Shown here: positions 38,762 to 46,731 of the stretch, piece after piece
Numbering within the stretch: the stretch's first letter is position 1
Layout of the letters: every line of letters starts with the position of its first letter
From: Nonomuraea muscovyensis
Lineage (GTDB): Bacteria > Actinomycetota > Actinomycetes > Streptosporangiales > Streptosporangiaceae
Direction: 5' to 3'
Assembly: GCF_014207745.1 (NCBI RefSeq)
Contig: NZ_JACHJB010000002.1
Coordinates: forward strand, 1,674,001 to 1,738,000
DNA: 64,000 nt
The notes under the pieces: model-generated
Told to the model about the DNA's origin: nothing
The model's database searches: none
Seen by the model: the letters and a program-made list of their open reading frames with translations, nothing else
Translations under genes and position numbers: made by a program

Positions 38762-39414
38762 CGTACACAGGCGACGTCCAGGTCGGCGGCCCCGCCGACG
38801 TCCGCGAGCTGCCCAAGCTGACGATCTACAAGCTGGCCGTGGGACCGTACGACAACGACGCCTACCTGCTGCGCTGCGCCGAGACCGGAGACGGCGTGCT
38901 CATCGACGCGGCGGCGGAGGCCGACCGGCTGCTCGCGCTGATCGCCGACGAGCCGATCAGCTCGATCGTCACCACCCACCGGCACGGCGACCACTGGCAG
39001 GCGCTGGAGCAGGTGGCCAAGGTGACGGGGGCCCAGGTGGTCGCCCATCCGCTGGACGCGCCCGCCCTGCCGGTGCCGGTGGACCGGGAGGTGGCGGACG
39101 GCGACCGGATCGCGGTCGGCGTGGTGACGCTCGAGGTGATCCACCTGCGCGGCCACACTCCGGGCTCGATCGCCCTGCTGTACGACGGCGGCGGCGCCGG
39201 GCAGCACCTGTTCACCGGTGACTCGCTGTTCCCGGGCGGGGTGGGCAACACCGAGGGCGACCCGATCCGGTTCGAGCAGCTCTACACCGACGTGTCCGAG
39301 CGGATCTTCGACCGGCTGCCCGACGAGACGTGGGTCTACCCGGGCCACGGCAAGGACACCACGCTGGGCGCCGAGCGGCCGTCGCTGCCGGAGTGGAAGG
39401 CCCGCGGCTGGTAA
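38758..39414 (+). CDS. metallo-beta-lactamase-fold hydrolase, glyoxalase II-like
   Basis: The protein is 218 residues. The metal motif is THRHGDHWQALE (HxHxDH); later ligands appear in RGHTPGS, TGDSLF and PGHGKDT. The layout is close to small glyoxalase II/ETHE1-type thioester hydrolases. Its translational coupling to a mycothiol-dependent enzyme suggests it may hydrolyse a mycothiol thioester; this is inference. Confidence 0.88.
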   Translation: MTYTGDVQVGGPADVRELPKLTIYKLAVGPYDNDAYLLRCAETGDGVLIDAAAEADRLLALIADEPISSIVTTHRHGDHWQALEQVAKVTGAQVVAHPLDAPALPVPVDREVADGDRIAVGVVTLEVIHLRGHTPGSIALLYDGGGAGQHLFTGDSLFPGGVGNTEGDPIRFEQLYTDVSERIFDRLPDETWVYPGHGKDTTLGAERPSLPEWKARGW

Positions 39415-39434
39415 GCCCGGTCCGTACGGCGGAC

Positions 39435-39463
39435 GTGCCTCTCGTGACTCGCGCGAGAGGCAC
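39435..39463. terminator. bidirectional hairpin terminator
   Basis: GTGCCTCTCG and CGAGAGGCAC form a perfect 10-bp stem around a 9-nt loop, between the converging hydrolase gene and the gene at 39487. Confidence 0.7.
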
Positions 39464-39486
39464 CCGTCGCCCGGAGTGCGCCCGGT

Positions 39487-39759
39487 TCAGCGGGCGGTGA
39501 GGACCTGGGCGATGCGCTGCGCCGCGAGCGCCGGGTCGTCGGCCAGGCCGACGACCTCGCCCCACGACCAGCGGTAGAACCACCCGTCCGACAGCGGGAC
39601 GCAGTCGACCGTCTCGGCCAGCATCGCGTTGTCGGGGTCGCTGACCCGCAACGTCGGCGGGTAGGGGCGCAACATGGTGGTCAGGCCGCGCTCCTCCAGC
39701 TCCGCGGCCAGTTTGCCGAGGTAGTAGGTGCGGGTGTGCTCGCGCGGCGTGCCTGCCAT
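39487..39759 (-). CDS. small hypothetical protein
   Basis: About 90 residues from the ATG at 39759. The sequence is soluble and mixed alpha/beta (YYLGKLAAELEERGLTTMLRPYPPTLRVSDP, with GWFYRWSWGE near the middle). The tryptophan-rich centre and length recall small actinomycete proteins of unknown role. It is upstream of nothing else on its strand before the terminator and follows pssA, perhaps in the same transcript. Confidence 0.7.
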   Translation of the reverse strand: MAGTPREHTRTYYLGKLAAELEERGLTTMLRPYPPTLRVSDPDNAMLAETVDCVPLSDGWFYRWSWGEVVGLADDPALAAQRIAQVLTAR

Positions 39760-39795
39760 GACTCCATTCAACCCGAAGACGGCGGGACGACCAGG

Positions 39796-40620
39796 TCAGT
39801 CTCCGATGATCCGCGAGGCTTCCTTGCGCTGCTCGCGCTTGTAGAACAGCACGCGCAGCGGGATCGCGGCCACGAGCGCGATGTGCATGGTGGCGCCGAT
39901 CTTGATGGGCAGGTCGCCGCCCTCGGGCCAGGCCACCCAGAAGGTGAGGAACGCCACGTTGACCATGATCCAGCCGAGGACGACGGCGGCGAGCTGTCCC
40001 TTCGGCTTCGGGTACTCGATCCGGCTGACCATCAGCCAGGCCACGCCCAGGACCGCCAGCAGCGCCGGGACGCTCGGCTCGAACAGCAGCACGATCGAGA
40101 TCACGGTCATCGCGCCCATGGGGATGGGCAGGCCCATGAAGTCGCCGCTCTTGGTCTTGACGCAGGCGAACCTCGCCAGCCGTACGACTCCGGCGATGAG
40201 GATGGCCGCGGCGGCGGCGAGCACGACGGGGAAGGGCACCTCGTTGGTGAAACCACCCCAAATGACGATCATGAACGCCGGTGCGAAGCCGAAGCTGATC
40301 ACGTCGGCGAGGTTGTCGAGCTCGGCCCCCATCGCCGAGGCGCGGAAGCGACGCGCGACCAGTCCGTCGAACAGGTCGCAGGTGGCGCCGATGAGCAGCA
40401 ACACCACAGCGGTGGCGAAGTAGCTCGGCGCGGGCCTGAAGTCGCCGCCGTCCTGCAGCGAACGGATCGCCGAGGAGGCCAGGACGCAGACCGCGAGGAA
40501 CCCGCAGAGCGCGTTGCCCAGCGAGAGCGAGTCGGCGGCCGAGAGCCGGAACGCCTTGCCGACCGGGCCCTGGGGTTCTTCCTCTTCCGCCTGCCAGCTA
40601 CCGGCGTCAGCCGCGGTCAA
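39796..40620 (-). CDS. pssA: CDP-diacylglycerol-serine O-phosphatidyltransferase
   Basis: The protein is 274 residues with several membrane helices. The CDP-alcohol phosphotransferase motif D-x2-D-G-x2-A-R-x8-G-x3-D-x3-D is complete (CDLFDGLVARRF, then GAELDNLADV). It makes phosphatidylserine, which Psd decarboxylates to phosphatidylethanolamine. Its start overlaps the 3' end of psd by 14 bp, so the two are co-translated. Confidence 0.95.
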   Translation of the reverse strand: MTAADAGSWQAEEEEPQGPVGKAFRLSAADSLSLGNALCGFLAVCVLASSAIRSLQDGGDFRPAPSYFATAVVLLLIGATCDLFDGLVARRFRASAMGAELDNLADVISFGFAPAFMIVIWGGFTNEVPFPVVLAAAAAILIAGVVRLARFACVKTKSGDFMGLPIPMGAMTVISIVLLFEPSVPALLAVLGVAWLMVSRIEYPKPKGQLAAVVLGWIMVNVAFLTFWVAWPEGGDLPIKIGATMHIALVAAIPLRVLFYKREQRKEASRIIGD

Positions 40621-41248
40621 TTCTGGTCACCCCCGCAACCGTCTTCTCGCCAACGGTGACCGCGGGCGAGATCCCTTCGGGTAGGTAGATGTCGACCCTG
40701 GAACCGAACCTGATCAGGCCGATCCGGTCGCCCCGCTCCACCTTGGCCCCATCGCTCAGGTAGGGCACGATCCTGCGCGCCACCGCGCCCGCGATCTGCA
40801 CCATCTCGATGTCGCCGAGCGCGGTCTCGAAATGCCACACCACGCGTTCGTTCTGGTCGCTGTCCTTGTTGAACGCCGGCAGGAACCCACCCGCCACATG
40901 CTGCACGGAGGTGACATTTCCCGCAAGAGGGGCCCGGTTGACGTGGACGTTCAGCGGGCTCATGAAGATCGCGACGCGGGTGCGGCCGTCGGGCCAGGGG
41001 TCGATGCTCTGTACGACCCCGTCGGCCGGCGAGAGGACGAGCCCCTCGCCGAGGGTGCGGTCGGGGTCGCGGAAGAACCAGAGCATGCCCCCGGTCAGCG
41101 CGCTCAGCGGCACCGCCGCGAGCGCCCATCGCCGGTCCCGGCGCGCCAGGAGCGCGGTGGTGGCCGCGGCGGCCACTGTCGGGAGGAGCCACGGGGACAC
41201 CCCGCGTGCAAGCCGCACGCGGCTCGTCTTAGCAGAATCGTCTGACAC
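40607..41248 (-). CDS. psd: phosphatidylserine decarboxylase proenzyme
   Basis: The GTG at 41248 follows AAGG with 6-bp spacing and gives about 213 residues; a TTG at 41254 is an alternative. A hydrophobic N-terminus is followed by the decarboxylase domain with DGVVQSIDPW, FMSPLNVHVNRAP and the self-cleavage site LIRFGSRVDIYLP, where the Gly-Ser bond gives the pyruvoyl group. The short form is the usual type in actinomycetes. It heads the psd-pssA operon. Confidence 0.93.
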   Translation of the reverse strand: MSDDSAKTSRVRLARGVSPWLLPTVAAAATTALLARRDRRWALAAVPLSALTGGMLWFFRDPDRTLGEGLVLSPADGVVQSIDPWPDGRTRVAIFMSPLNVHVNRAPLAGNVTSVQHVAGGFLPAFNKDSDQNERVVWHFETALGDIEMVQIAGAVARRIVPYLSDGAKVERGDRIGLIRFGSRVDIYLPEGISPAVTVGEKTVAGVTRIDRG

Positions 41249-41275
41249 GGACAACCTTAGGTGATGACTGGACTG

Positions 41276-41343
41276 GGCGCTTTGCCGTGTTTCGTTGCGG
41301 AATGAGCAACTATGACACGGCGCAACTACACAAGCAAAGCGCC
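41276..41343 (-). other. nested multi-stem structure between terC and psd
   Basis: Three nested inverted repeats are visible. The outer pair is GGCGCTTTGC with GCAAAGCGCC (41276-41285, 41334-41343), the middle pair CCGTGT with ACACGG, and the inner pair GTTGC with GCAAC. The outer and middle arms overlap by one base, so they stack. The element begins 12 bp after the terC stop and ends 28 bp before the psd start. It could terminate terC or regulate psd. Confidence 0.6.
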
Positions 41344-41354
41344 TCGAAAGCCAT

Positions 41355-42341
41355 TTAGCCAGCCCTTGTCGGAGTGCTCTCCTCGCTCTTGCGCGCGTCG
41401 ACGCGGGCCTTCACCAGGCTGGCCACGGTCGTGATGACCATGGTGCCACCGATGATCGAGAGCGACAGCCAGATGGGTACTTCGGGCGCCCAGGAGACCC
41501 CGCTGCCGTGCAAGGCCTCCGATATCAGCTTAACCCCGATGAACCCGAGGATGAACGCCAAACCATAACTGATGTAGACCAGCCGCTGCAGTAGGCCGCC
41601 CAGCAGGAAGTAGAGCTGACGCAGGCCCATCAGGGCGAACGCGTTGGCGGTGAAGACGATGAACGGGTCGGTGGTGAGTCCGAAGATGGCGGGGATGGAG
41701 TCGAGCGCGAACAGCAGGTCGGTGGAGCCGATGGCGATCATCACGATCAGCATCGGGGTGACCATCCGCCGGCCGTCGATCTTGACGGTGACCTTGGAGC
41801 CGACGTACCCCTCGGTGGTGGGGAACGCCTTGCGTACCCACCTGAGCAGGATGTTCTCGTTGAACTCCTCCTGCTCGCCCTGGAGGTGCCCGCGCACGAT
41901 GTTGACGGCCGTGTAGATGAGGAAGGCGCCGAAAACGTAGAAAAGCCAACTGAACCGCTCGAGGGCGGCGGCGCCGAGCGCGATGAAGATGCCCCGCATG
42001 ACCAGGGCGAGCAGAATGCCGACGAGCAGCACCTTGTGCTGGTAGGCCTTCGGCACCGCGAATCTGCTCATGATGATGAAGAAGATGAACAGGTTGTCGA
42101 CGCTGAGGCTGTACTCGGTGATGTAACCGGCGAAGAACTCACCCGCCTTGCCGGCCCCCTCGGTGGCCCACAGGACACCACCGAAGATCATCGCAAGGGC
42201 AACGTAGAACGTCACCCAGTAGCCGGCCTGCCGCATCGAGAACTCGCGGGCCTCGCCTCGGTCGACGATCCACAGATCGACGGCGAGGACCACCAACAAA
42301 CCGCCGATCACGGCGAAATAGGCCCAGACAGGTACGCTCAC
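41355..42341 (-). CDS. TerC-family membrane protein, probable manganese exporter
   Basis: The protein is 328 residues with about nine membrane helices (WAYFAVIGGLLVVLAVDLW, LFIFFIIMSRFAVP, VIAIGSTDLLFALDSIPAIF and others). Conserved acidic residues within helices (SLSVDNLF, DLLFALDSIPA) are the likely metal ligands. Some TerC proteins (Alx, MeeF, YkoY/YceF) export Mn2+. The leader looks like a yybP-ykoY manganese riboswitch, which strongly supports a manganese role here. Confidence 0.92.
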   Translation of the reverse strand: MSVPVWAYFAVIGGLLVVLAVDLWIVDRGEAREFSMRQAGYWVTFYVALAMIFGGVLWATEGAGKAGEFFAGYITEYSLSVDNLFIFFIIMSRFAVPKAYQHKVLLVGILLALVMRGIFIALGAAALERFSWLFYVFGAFLIYTAVNIVRGHLQGEQEEFNENILLRWVRKAFPTTEGYVGSKVTVKIDGRRMVTPMLIVMIAIGSTDLLFALDSIPAIFGLTTDPFIVFTANAFALMGLRQLYFLLGGLLQRLVYISYGLAFILGFIGVKLISEALHGSGVSWAPEVPIWLSLSIIGGTMVITTVASLVKARVDARKSEESTPTRAG

Positions 42342-42349
42342 GTCACCCT

Positions 42350-42482
42350 ACCTCCGGCATGCAAAAAATCGAGTGCCGGAGGTCTCTCCCGCCCGCGAAC
42401 ACGCGGACCGGCAGCCCCGGGGGCCCCGTGGAGTGGGGCTACACCGTGATGACGAGGCTGCCGCGAAGGGATACTCCCCTCC
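42350..42482 (-). ncRNA. yybP-ykoY manganese riboswitch in the terC leader
   Basis: Read on the minus strand, the leader starts GGAGGGGAGTATCCC and ends its aptamer with GAGAGACCTCC. These match the conserved 5' GGGGAGUA and 3' GCAAGACC elements of the yybP-ykoY aptamer, and GGAGG (42478-42482) pairs with CCTCC (42378-42382) as helix P1. The same CCTCC lies in ACCTCCGGCA, which can instead pair with TGCCGGAGGT (42350-42359). That second arm contains the terC ribosome binding site GGAGG, 9 nt before the GTG start. The switch is therefore translational: Mn2+ would free the site. Confidence 0.85.
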
Positions 42483-42494
42483 CTTAACGGACGC

Positions 42495-42500
42495 AGTATA
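42495..42500 (-). promoter_or_regulatory. probable -10 element of the terC leader
   Basis: TATACT on the minus strand lies 12-13 bp before the riboswitch aptamer, so transcription would begin near 42488. I could not identify a convincing -35 element. Confidence 0.5.
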
Positions 42501-42521
42501 CAGAACGCGTCAGGCCCCGCC

Positions 42522-43802
42522 TCACCCTCCAGATGATCTTGGCTTGCCGTAGACGGCGAGCACGTCCTCCACGGCGTCGTCCGCGTCCGGCAGCTCGGCA
42601 CCGCGCCGCGCGGCCGCCTCGGCCATCCTCGCCGCCGTCGCCGGCTCCTCCACCAGCTCCCGGACGGCGGAGCGCAGCGCCCCGGCGTCACCGTACGGGA
42701 CCAGCTTCCCGGCCTCGCCCAGCAGGCCGGGAATCCCGCCGACGGCGGTCGCGACCACGGGCCGGCCGGCCATGAGCGCCTCGCTGAGGCTGAGGGGCAG
42801 CCCTTCCCAGCGGCTGGGCCACACCACGACGGTGGCGGCGGCCAGCAGGTCGGGCACGTCATCCCGCTCGCCGAGCAGCACCACCGGCAACCCTTCGGCG
42901 TCGATCCTGCGCTGCAGGGCCGCACGCAACGGCCCTTCCCCGGCCACCACGAACAACGGCCGGCCACGCGCCGCCCGCCCGCTGCCCGCTCCCCCGGCCC
43001 GTCCCGCGACCTCCCCGGCGACCGCGGCGCCTTCCCGCGCGTCTCCCCCGGGGGCGCCTTCCTGGACCTCGGTGGGCCCCGTGCCGCTCGCGGCCTCGTC
43101 CGGGACGACCACCGGCCGCGCCTCGTCCGTGCTCTCGCGGGCGCCCGGCCAGGGGCCGCGGGCGGCGTCGAGGAGGTTCTCCAGGCCCTTCTGCTGGGCG
43201 AGCCGCGCGAGGGTCAGCACGAGGGGCCGCTCCCCCGCCCCCAGCTCGGCGCGCACCTCCTCGGGCGTACGCCTGGCGGGCCTGAGCGCGGGCGCGGGCA
43301 CCACGGCGGGGCGCACGTCGCCCGCGCCGAGCCGCTCCATCCGCTCGCCCAGGTCGGGCGAGACCACCAGCACCCGGTCGGCCCGCCGCGCCACGATCCG
43401 CTCCAGCACCCCGTAGACGAGGCCCACGAACCCGCCCGCGGTGAGCGCGTTGTGCAGGGTCACCACGAGGGGCGCCCCGCCGCGCGTGCGCGCAGGGCGT
43501 AGCGGCGCGGCCAGGGCGGCCAGCGCGCCGGCCCGCAGCCCGTGGGCGTGCACGGCGTCGGCCTCCCTGGTCAGCCGTCTGATCGCGAGCACGGCCCGGG
43601 CGTCGTTGAGCGGGTGCGGCCGGTCGGAGACGGGCACGTGGACGAACCGGGCGCCGGCACCGGTGAAGGCGAACCGTTCCTCGACGCTGCGCGGCCCCAC
43701 GACGAGCACCTGGTGCCCCCGCCGGACGAGCCCTTCGGCGAGCATCCGCACATGCCGGCCCGTACCGCCGGACGTCGTGCCCACAACGAATGCCACCCGC
43801 AC
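42522..43802 (-). CDS. glycosyltransferase family 4
   Basis: The GTG at 43802 follows GGAGG at 7-bp spacing and gives about 426 residues (MRVAFVVGTTSGGTGRHVRML). Donor-binding GT-B features include RPLVLTLARLAQQKG, the EGLPLSLSEALMAGRPVVAT segment with its conserved Glu, and a poorly conserved Ala/Gly/Glu-rich insert of about 60 residues in the middle. Near murJ and a MraY/WecA-like gene it may build a cell-surface glycan. Confidence 0.85.
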   Translation of the reverse strand: MRVAFVVGTTSGGTGRHVRMLAEGLVRRGHQVLVVGPRSVEERFAFTGAGARFVHVPVSDRPHPLNDARAVLAIRRLTREADAVHAHGLRAGALAALAAPLRPARTRGGAPLVVTLHNALTAGGFVGLVYGVLERIVARRADRVLVVSPDLGERMERLGAGDVRPAVVPAPALRPARRTPEEVRAELGAGERPLVLTLARLAQQKGLENLLDAARGPWPGARESTDEARPVVVPDEAASGTGPTEVQEGAPGGDAREGAAVAGEVAGRAGGAGSGRAARGRPLFVVAGEGPLRAALQRRIDAEGLPVVLLGERDDVPDLLAAATVVVWPSRWEGLPLSLSEALMAGRPVVATAVGGIPGLLGEAGKLVPYGDAGALRSAVRELVEEPATAARMAEAAARRGAELPDADDAVEDVLAVYGKPRSSGG

Positions 43803-43889
43803 TGCCGTGCCTCCTTCGCGGGACCTCACCACACCTGTCATGCCCCCATCACACCAGCAAACCGCCGGGCCCACCGCCCACCGAGCCCG

Positions 43890-45566
43890 TCACCCATCCG
43901 ACTTGCCGGCCTTCCTCCTCCGGGTGAACCGGCCGGCCACGGCCCTGGCGTCGTCCCGGTCGACCAGCGCGACGGCGAGCCCCCCGGCCACCAGCGCAGC
44001 GAGGACCGCCGGCACGGCCGCCCCGGCGTTGGCCAGTACGCCCCGCGCGTCCAGCGCCGCCACCACGGCCGCCCCGGCGAGGTAACCGGCGACCCCACCC
44101 GCGACGGCCGCCGCCACGGCACGCCCCAGACCCGTCGCGGCGGACCGGCCCCTGGCCCGCACCACGAAGGCGAGCAGCAGCGCACCCCCGGCGGTCATGC
44201 CCGCGGTCATGCCGAGCGCCATCCCCGCGATCTTCCAGTCATCGGGCAGCACCAGCACGAACACCGTCTGGGTGACCATCACCACCACCCACCCGGCGAC
44301 CGTGCCGACGGACGCGGCCCGGCCCCGGCCGGCCGCGAACAGCACCCGGCTGAGATGCGCGATCAGCCCGTAGCCGACGAGCCCCGGCGCGAACAGCGTG
44401 ATCGTCCGCGCCAGCTCACCGGGAGACACCTCCGTCTTGGCGCCGAGGAACACTACGGCCCCCGGCTCCGCTGCGGCGGCGAGGACGCCCGCGGCCAGCC
44501 CGGACACGAGGACCACGGCCCGCGTCGCCCCGGCCGCCAACCGGGAGAAGGCGGCCGTGTCTCCGGCCTCGGCCTGCGCCGACAGCCCGGGGAACGCGCT
44601 GGTGGCGATCGGTACGGCGAGCACGGCGTAGGGGACGAGGTAGATGGCCCACGCGTAGTTGTAGACGGCGATGGCGCCGTTGCCGATGGCCTTGTTGGAC
44701 AGCACGAGCACCACGATCATGGCCGCCTGCTGGGCGAGCAGCGCGGCCACTCCGGCCAGCGCGAGCCGGCGCACCTGCGGGGCGACGCCGGGCGGGAACC
44801 GCAGGGTGGGCCGCCAGCGCAGGCCGAGCCCGGCGACGGGGCCGGCGACGGTGAGCACCAGGGCCAGCACGCCGAGGCTGGTGCCCACGGACAGCGCCAG
44901 CTCGGCGGCTGCGGGCACCTTGGCCGGGTCGGTCTGGCCGCCGCTGAGCGGGACGAACACCAGGTAGGCCACGATGACCACGATGCTGGACACGAGCGGC
45001 GCCAGAGCGGGCCCGGCGAAGCGCCGGTGCGCCTGGAGCAGGCCGTACAGCACGACGGCGACGCCGTACAGGGGGATCTGGGGGGCGAAGACGACCAGCA
45101 TGCGGGTGGCGACGGCGTGCACGTGCTCCGCCTGGCAGCCGTCCACCCCGTCGAGGAAGAACAACCCCATGATCGGCCCCGCGAGCAGGGCGACCAGCAC
45201 GCCGAGCGGCACGAGGACGGCGAGCACCCAGGTGAGCAGGGCCGAGCTGATCTCCTCGACCCGCTGCCGCGCCTCCGGCGAGCCGTCGGGGCCGCCGGGG
45301 CGGTCATCGGCGGTGGCGGCGGAGCTCGCGGCGGCCGCTCCGGCGAGGACGGGGACGACCATTCCGGACAGCGCACCGCCGACGACGACCTCGAAGACGA
45401 TGTTGGGGATCTGGTTGGCGGTGAAGTAGGCGGTGGCGAGGCAGTCGGTGCCGACGGTCTGGGCGAAGGCGTACTGCTTGGCGAAGCCCGCGACGCGCGC
45501 CAGGATCGTGATCGCGCCGATGAGCATCGCGCCGCCCGCGACGCCCCGTGCGAGCCTGGCCGTCAC
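43890..45566 (-). CDS. murJ: MurJ/MviN-like lipid II flippase-family protein
   Basis: The GTG at 45566 (TARLARGVAGGAMLIGAITILARVAGFAKQ) gives 558 residues with about 14 membrane helices. The N-terminal region with ANQIPNIVFEVVVGG and the mid-protein YNYAWAIYLVPYAVLAVPIATSAFP are MviN signatures. Genuine MurJ flips lipid II; actinomycetes carry several MviN paralogues, and this one is not beside the usual trxB/parB partners, so a dedicated polysaccharide precursor is also possible. The Arg-rich frame upstream is not part of it. Confidence 0.85.
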   Translation of the reverse strand: MTARLARGVAGGAMLIGAITILARVAGFAKQYAFAQTVGTDCLATAYFTANQIPNIVFEVVVGGALSGMVVPVLAGAAAASSAATADDRPGGPDGSPEARQRVEEISSALLTWVLAVLVPLGVLVALLAGPIMGLFFLDGVDGCQAEHVHAVATRMLVVFAPQIPLYGVAVVLYGLLQAHRRFAGPALAPLVSSIVVIVAYLVFVPLSGGQTDPAKVPAAAELALSVGTSLGVLALVLTVAGPVAGLGLRWRPTLRFPPGVAPQVRRLALAGVAALLAQQAAMIVVLVLSNKAIGNGAIAVYNYAWAIYLVPYAVLAVPIATSAFPGLSAQAEAGDTAAFSRLAAGATRAVVLVSGLAAGVLAAAAEPGAVVFLGAKTEVSPGELARTITLFAPGLVGYGLIAHLSRVLFAAGRGRAASVGTVAGWVVVMVTQTVFVLVLPDDWKIAGMALGMTAGMTAGGALLLAFVVRARGRSAATGLGRAVAAAVAGGVAGYLAGAAVVAALDARGVLANAGAAVPAVLAALVAGGLAVALVDRDDARAVAGRFTRRRKAGKSDG

Positions 45567-45876
45567 CGCGCCCACCCACCACCGGTCGGGCGCACCCCTC
45601 CCGGCCCGGAGCGGGCCCGCCCACGGCCGGCCGGACCCACGCCGCTCCCACCGAGCCGCGCCCGTGCGAGACCGGGCCGGCGCGCACCTCGTGCGTGCGC
45701 GGCGAGGCCGGTCTGACCGCCCCACCGCCTGACTCGCGACGCCACGGCGGCCCTTCGCGCGAAGGCGCCGCGGTCGCAGCGGCCGACCGGCCCTCGGCGC
45801 CACGCACGTTCCCCGATCACGGGGACATCCTGGCAGGCCGCGCCGACATTCGCGCGCCCCGGGACCGCCGCTGCCG
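45567..45876. other. intergenic, promoter region of murJ
   Basis: This 310-bp stretch is very GC-rich and free of stops in one minus-strand frame upstream of murJ, but the translation is Arg/Pro/Gly-rich and has no family resemblance. I see no operator or terminator. Confidence 0.45.
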
Positions 45877-46728
45877 TCACACGGGATCGACCGGGCGGCG
45901 GCCGAGCATGTCGAGGTGGTTGAGCACCCGGTTGCCCGCGATCACCTTGGTGAAGCTGACCTTCTCGGAGGCCGCGGTCAGCGCCGCCACGGTGCCGAGC
46001 AGCGCGAGCCTGCCGGGACGGCCGAGCCGGGTCACGGCGGCGAGCCCGAGCAGGGCGCCGAGGGCGTTGGCTCCGGCGTCGCCGAGCATCGCGCGTTCGC
46101 CGAGATCCTCGGGCAGCAGCGCGGCGGCTGCGCCCAGAGGCGCGGCGGCCAGCGCGGCGGCGACCGGCCGGTCGCGCAGCAGCGCGGCGGCCAGCAGCGG
46201 CCCGCCGGTGAGCAGCCCGACCTTGACGGCACGCCCGGGCCGCAGGTCGAAGAGGTTGGCGAGGTTGGCGGCGCCCGCGATGGCCGCGCCGTTGACGAGC
46301 GTGTCGGCGGGGCCGTCGGAGACGAGCGCGGCGGCGCCGAGCCCGGTCGCGCCGATGCCGAGGATCTTCACGGCCCCGCTGGTGACCTCGCCCCGGGCCA
46401 GCGCGCTCAGGTGGCCCTTGAAGCCCTTGGAGGAGGTGGTGCCGTAGAGGTCGTCGTAGGCGCCGAGCGCGCCGCTGCCACCGCCGGCCAGCAGCGCCGC
46501 CAGCCGTACGCGGGTGGGCAGGCCGGGGGCGAGCGCGACGGCGGCGCTGGAGCCGGCGACGAACGCGGGGCCCTCCAGGAGGGTGAGCGGCTCGCCGCGG
46601 TGGTTCTTGCGGGTCCAGCGGTCGCCGGGGTCGAGCGGCCTGGCCCGGGTGAAGGCGGCGTAGGCGGCGCGGGCGGCGACAGCGCCGATGGCGGCGCCGG
46701 CGAGCGCGGACAACAGGCCACGGGCCAT
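45877..46728 (-). CDS. MraY/WecA-like phospho-sugar polyprenyl transferase family protein
   Basis: The protein is 283 residues and Ala/Leu-rich with many membrane helices. Signature segments are GAYDDLYGTTSSKGFKGH (first Asp pair), ANLANLFDLRPGRAVKVG (NxxNxxD-like catalytic aspartate) and MLGDAGANALGALLGL. This is the PNPT superfamily that links sugar-1-phosphates to polyprenyl phosphate. It is shorter than true MraY and typical of a divergent actinobacterial branch. It lies between steB and murJ, and 3 bp from steB, so an envelope function is likely. Confidence 0.85.
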   Translation of the reverse strand: MARGLLSALAGAAIGAVAARAAYAAFTRARPLDPGDRWTRKNHRGEPLTLLEGPAFVAGSSAAVALAPGLPTRVRLAALLAGGGSGALGAYDDLYGTTSSKGFKGHLSALARGEVTSGAVKILGIGATGLGAAALVSDGPADTLVNGAAIAGAANLANLFDLRPGRAVKVGLLTGGPLLAAALLRDRPVAAALAAAPLGAAAALLPEDLGERAMLGDAGANALGALLGLAAVTRLGRPGRLALLGTVAALTAASEKVSFTKVIAGNRVLNHLDMLGRRPVDPV

Positions 46729-46731
46729 GGG

